Assembly (NCBI GenBank): GCA_910584785.1
Contig: CAJUDX010000037.1
Coordinates: forward strand, 1 to 32,186
Length of the DNA stretch: 32,186 nt
Direction of reading: 5' to 3'
From: an uncultured Lachnospiraceae bacterium
Lineage (GTDB): Bacteria > Bacillota > Clostridia > Lachnospirales > Lachnospiraceae
The number at the start of each line of letters is the position of its first letter. The stretch's first letter is position 1. This document shows positions 30,967-32,186 of this stretch, one piece after another. The position numbers were made by a program, and so were the translations under genes. A model generated the notes under the pieces. It ran no database searches, was not told where the DNA came from, and saw only the letters and a list, made by a program, of their open reading frames with translations.

Positions 30967-31830
30967 TTAGCGGGTAAACAGCTGTGTCCAGTATAACGTA
31001 CCATTACTTCCCTGGTAGCAGCCTACGCCGATGGTTGTATAGCTGCTACTTAAAATATTTGCGCGATGCCCGGAGCTGTTCATCCAGGTATTCATTACCT
31101 CCTGGGGGCTTCTTTGACCATAGGCGATATTTTCCCCTGCAGTGGTGAAAGAAATTCCATTTTGCTTAAGCACAGTGCTGAATCCCGAACCGTCAGGTCT
31201 TGTGTGTGAGAAACTTTGGGTCGTTTCTTTTGCGCGAACAGCCGCTGCCTTCGATACAGCTGCAGACTCGGTAAGGGGGGCAAGTCCAGCGCTAGCTCGT
31301 TCTTCATTGACTAAACGGATGACCTGCTGTACATATGCGTCCGTGGTAGTATTTTCCCCTGGCAATGTTTGCCCTGGCTTATTATTGTCCGGTTTATTCT
31401 GCTCTGGCCCGTTATTATCCGGTTTGTTCTGTTCTGGCTGATTATTGTCCGGTTTGTTCTGTTCTGGCCTATTGTTATTCTCAGGCTTATTGATTTCCGG
31501 TTTGCTTTCTCCAGGACGCTGTCCAGGAAAATACTCGTTATCATCACAATTGCTGTTAAATATACAACTAAAGTCATAATTAACATTGTTATTACAGCCA
31601 TTATTATTTCCATATGTAGTCGGACAATAACCAGTAAGGCCAGAAAGTATACTTTGCCAATTTTTGCAAGAATTTCCGTTCGGCTGTCCAAAAGAAAAAT
31701 TATTTTTTCCAGTTAAGCAATTGTTTCCAACCATTATTGCCGGATAACCTGCCTGCGATGAAATAGCCCCAATTCCTGACATTCCTACAGAGAGCAAAGC
31801 TGCTGCCATATACATTTCTATTTTTTTCAT
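30967..31830 (-). CDS. secreted CAP-domain (SCP/PR1-like) protein
   Basis: A 287-residue exported protein. A signal peptide covers about residues 1-27 (MKKIEMYMAAALLSVGM, likely cleaved near SSQA). Residues about 28-100 are Asn-, Gly- and Cys-rich, then comes a Pro/Asn/Gln spacer (about 103-155) with three copies of PEQNKPDNN, and finally a CAP domain (about 163-287): VNEERASAGLAPL, FSHTRPDG, GENIAYG, SGHRANIL and IGVGCY. Such bacterial CAP proteins (YkwD-like) are secreted or wall-associated; their activity is mostly unknown. The start at 31830 has AAGGAG 9 bases upstream; a longer frame to 31881 lacks a ribosome site. TGTAAM boxes upstream suggest control by a cell-envelope two-component system (inference). 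Confidence 0.92.
   Translation of the reverse strand: MKKIEMYMAAALLSVGMSGIGAISSQAGYPAIMVGNNCLTGKNNFSFGQPNGNSCKNWQSILSGLTGYCPTTYGNNNGCNNNVNYDFSCIFNSNCDDNEYFPGQRPGESKPEINKPENNNRPEQNKPDNNQPEQNKPDNNGPEQNKPDNNKPGQTLPGENTTTDAYVQQVIRLVNEERASAGLAPLTESAAVSKAAAVRAKETTQSFSHTRPDGSGFSTVLKQNGISFTTAGENIAYGQRSPQEVMNTWMNSSGHRANILSSSYTTIGVGCYQGSNGTLYWTQLFTR
31378..31467 (-). repeat. three 30-bp coding repeats in the CAP protein spacer
   Basis: Three consecutive units (31438-31467, 31408-31437, 31378-31407 in coding order) each encode PEQNKPDNN plus one variable residue. A less regular unit precedes them. Such near-identical units can change copy number by slippage, varying the length of the spacer. Confidence 0.85.
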
Positions 31831-32141
31831 TCCAGATCTCCTTTCGCCAGTCATCTTTATGCAACGATGTAATCCGTCCATTTTTTAAACTCTTAATCTT
31901 CATTTCCAGTTTTTGCTACAATTTCATGATCAAATCGTTACATAAATTTTACATTTATGTTACAAAATAATATTAGCATACAGAAGCTGGAAAAACCATC
32001 GGAGACCCCTGGAAGAGTTGCCAAAAAATAACATATCACGTTTAGGAATTGGTGTAAACCTTCATTAATCATTTATAAGTACCATAATTATCCTTTTAGC
32101 CTTTTCTTTTTAGCAAAGGAAATTCGGAATAACACGACAGG
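31831..32141. other. gene-free stretch upstream of the CAP gene
   Basis: It contains the CAP leader, the three TGTAAM boxes (31937-31964) and, further right, AT-rich sequence with a weak inverted repeat (CCTTTTAGCC... and TAGCAAAGG near 32091-32119). No clear -35/-10 pair was found for the CAP gene. Confidence 0.45.
31937..31964 (-). promoter_or_regulatory. three phased TGTAAM boxes (WalR/OmpR-like operator)
   Basis: On the minus strand TGTAAC (31959-31964), TGTAAA (31948-31953) and TGTAAC (31937-31942) follow each other with exactly 5 bases between them, an 11-bp period. TGTWAH-N5-TGTWAH is the known WalR (YycF) recognition pattern, and 11-bp direct repeats are typical of OmpR/PhoB-family regulators. 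The boxes lie about 107 bases upstream of the CAP start, in the position of an activator site. Confidence 0.75.
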
Positions 32142-32186
32142 ATGTTTTATGAATTGGCCTTTCGGGTGGTGCGGTTTGCCATTACA
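32142..32186 (+). CDS. possible start of a gene cut by the right edge
   Basis: An ATG at 32142 opens a frame to the window end (MFYELAFRVVRFAIT). The basic-hydrophobic start would suit a membrane-associated protein such as a PlsC-type acyltransferase, but fifteen residues cannot decide this. AAAGGA at 32115 is too far to be a ribosome site for it, so the start is weakly supported. Confidence 0.25.
   Translation, partial: MFYELAFRVVRFAIT

Overview
The window looks like a piece of a chromosome from a low-GC Gram-positive gut anaerobe, most likely a Lachnospiraceae (Clostridia). This is inferred from the soj/spo0J-type parAB pair with Firmicutes parS sites, a DUF4446 gene behind parB, a T-box leader, SD-rich sigma-A type genes, an IS3-family relic and a RbsABC-type operon. 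Genus cannot be fixed from sequence alone. Base composition shifts by eye: roughly the first 13 kb is AT-rich, while 14-31 kb is clearly richer in G and C.

Region 1 (1-7.0 kb), segregation locus. A fragment of an unknown gene lies at the left edge. It is followed by a lipoprotein, a membrane-anchored alpha/beta-hydrolase-fold protein on the minus strand, parA, parB and a DUF4446 protein. There are two perfect parS sites, one upstream of the hydrolase promoter and one inside parB. The gaps contain several strongly decayed copies of one repeat family of about 80 bp, in both orientations.

Region 2 (7.0-8.66 kb). gdhA (NADP-type glutamate dehydrogenase) has a consensus promoter and is closed by a long palindrome that looks like a terminator or a MITE.

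Region 3 (8.66-13.1 kb), a decaying accessory stretch. It holds an AraC-type regulator, a broken EamA/DMT transporter, a DUF2000 gene, a MerR-type regulator stopped by an amber codon, a divergent SDR oxidoreductase with a textbook MerR-type promoter (19-bp spacer with dyad), and an IS3-family element wrecked by deletions and frameshifts.

Region 4 (13.3-18.9 kb), a sensory pair. A family-1 solute-binding lipoprotein is followed after 2 bp by a 1316-residue hybrid histidine kinase (extracellular domain, PAS, degenerate GGDEF, GAF-like, HisKA, HATPase, REC). No ABC permease or DNA-binding output gene is attached, which suggests a LuxP/LuxQ-like sensing unit.

Region 5 (19.0-27.8 kb), a sugar-derivative operon. 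A GntR-HTH/LacI-sensor repressor is followed by a promoter with an ATACATGTAAT site between -35 and -10 and a second copy upstream. Six co-directional genes follow: M20 deacylase, RbsA-like ATPase, RbsC-like permease, RbsB-like lipoprotein, double-SIS protein and ROK kinase. Together they could import an acylated amino-sugar or glycosyl-amine compound, remove its acyl or amide group, phosphorylate the sugar and isomerise, deaminate or deglycate it. The exact substrate is unknown.

Region 6 (27.9-32.2 kb). A stand-alone TrpB2-type gene lies behind a tryptophan T-box leader. Then come a DEDDh exonuclease with a cysteine-rich and basic tail, and a secreted CAP-domain protein preceded by three 11-bp-phased TGTAAM boxes (WalR/OmpR-like). 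A possible new gene starts at the right edge.
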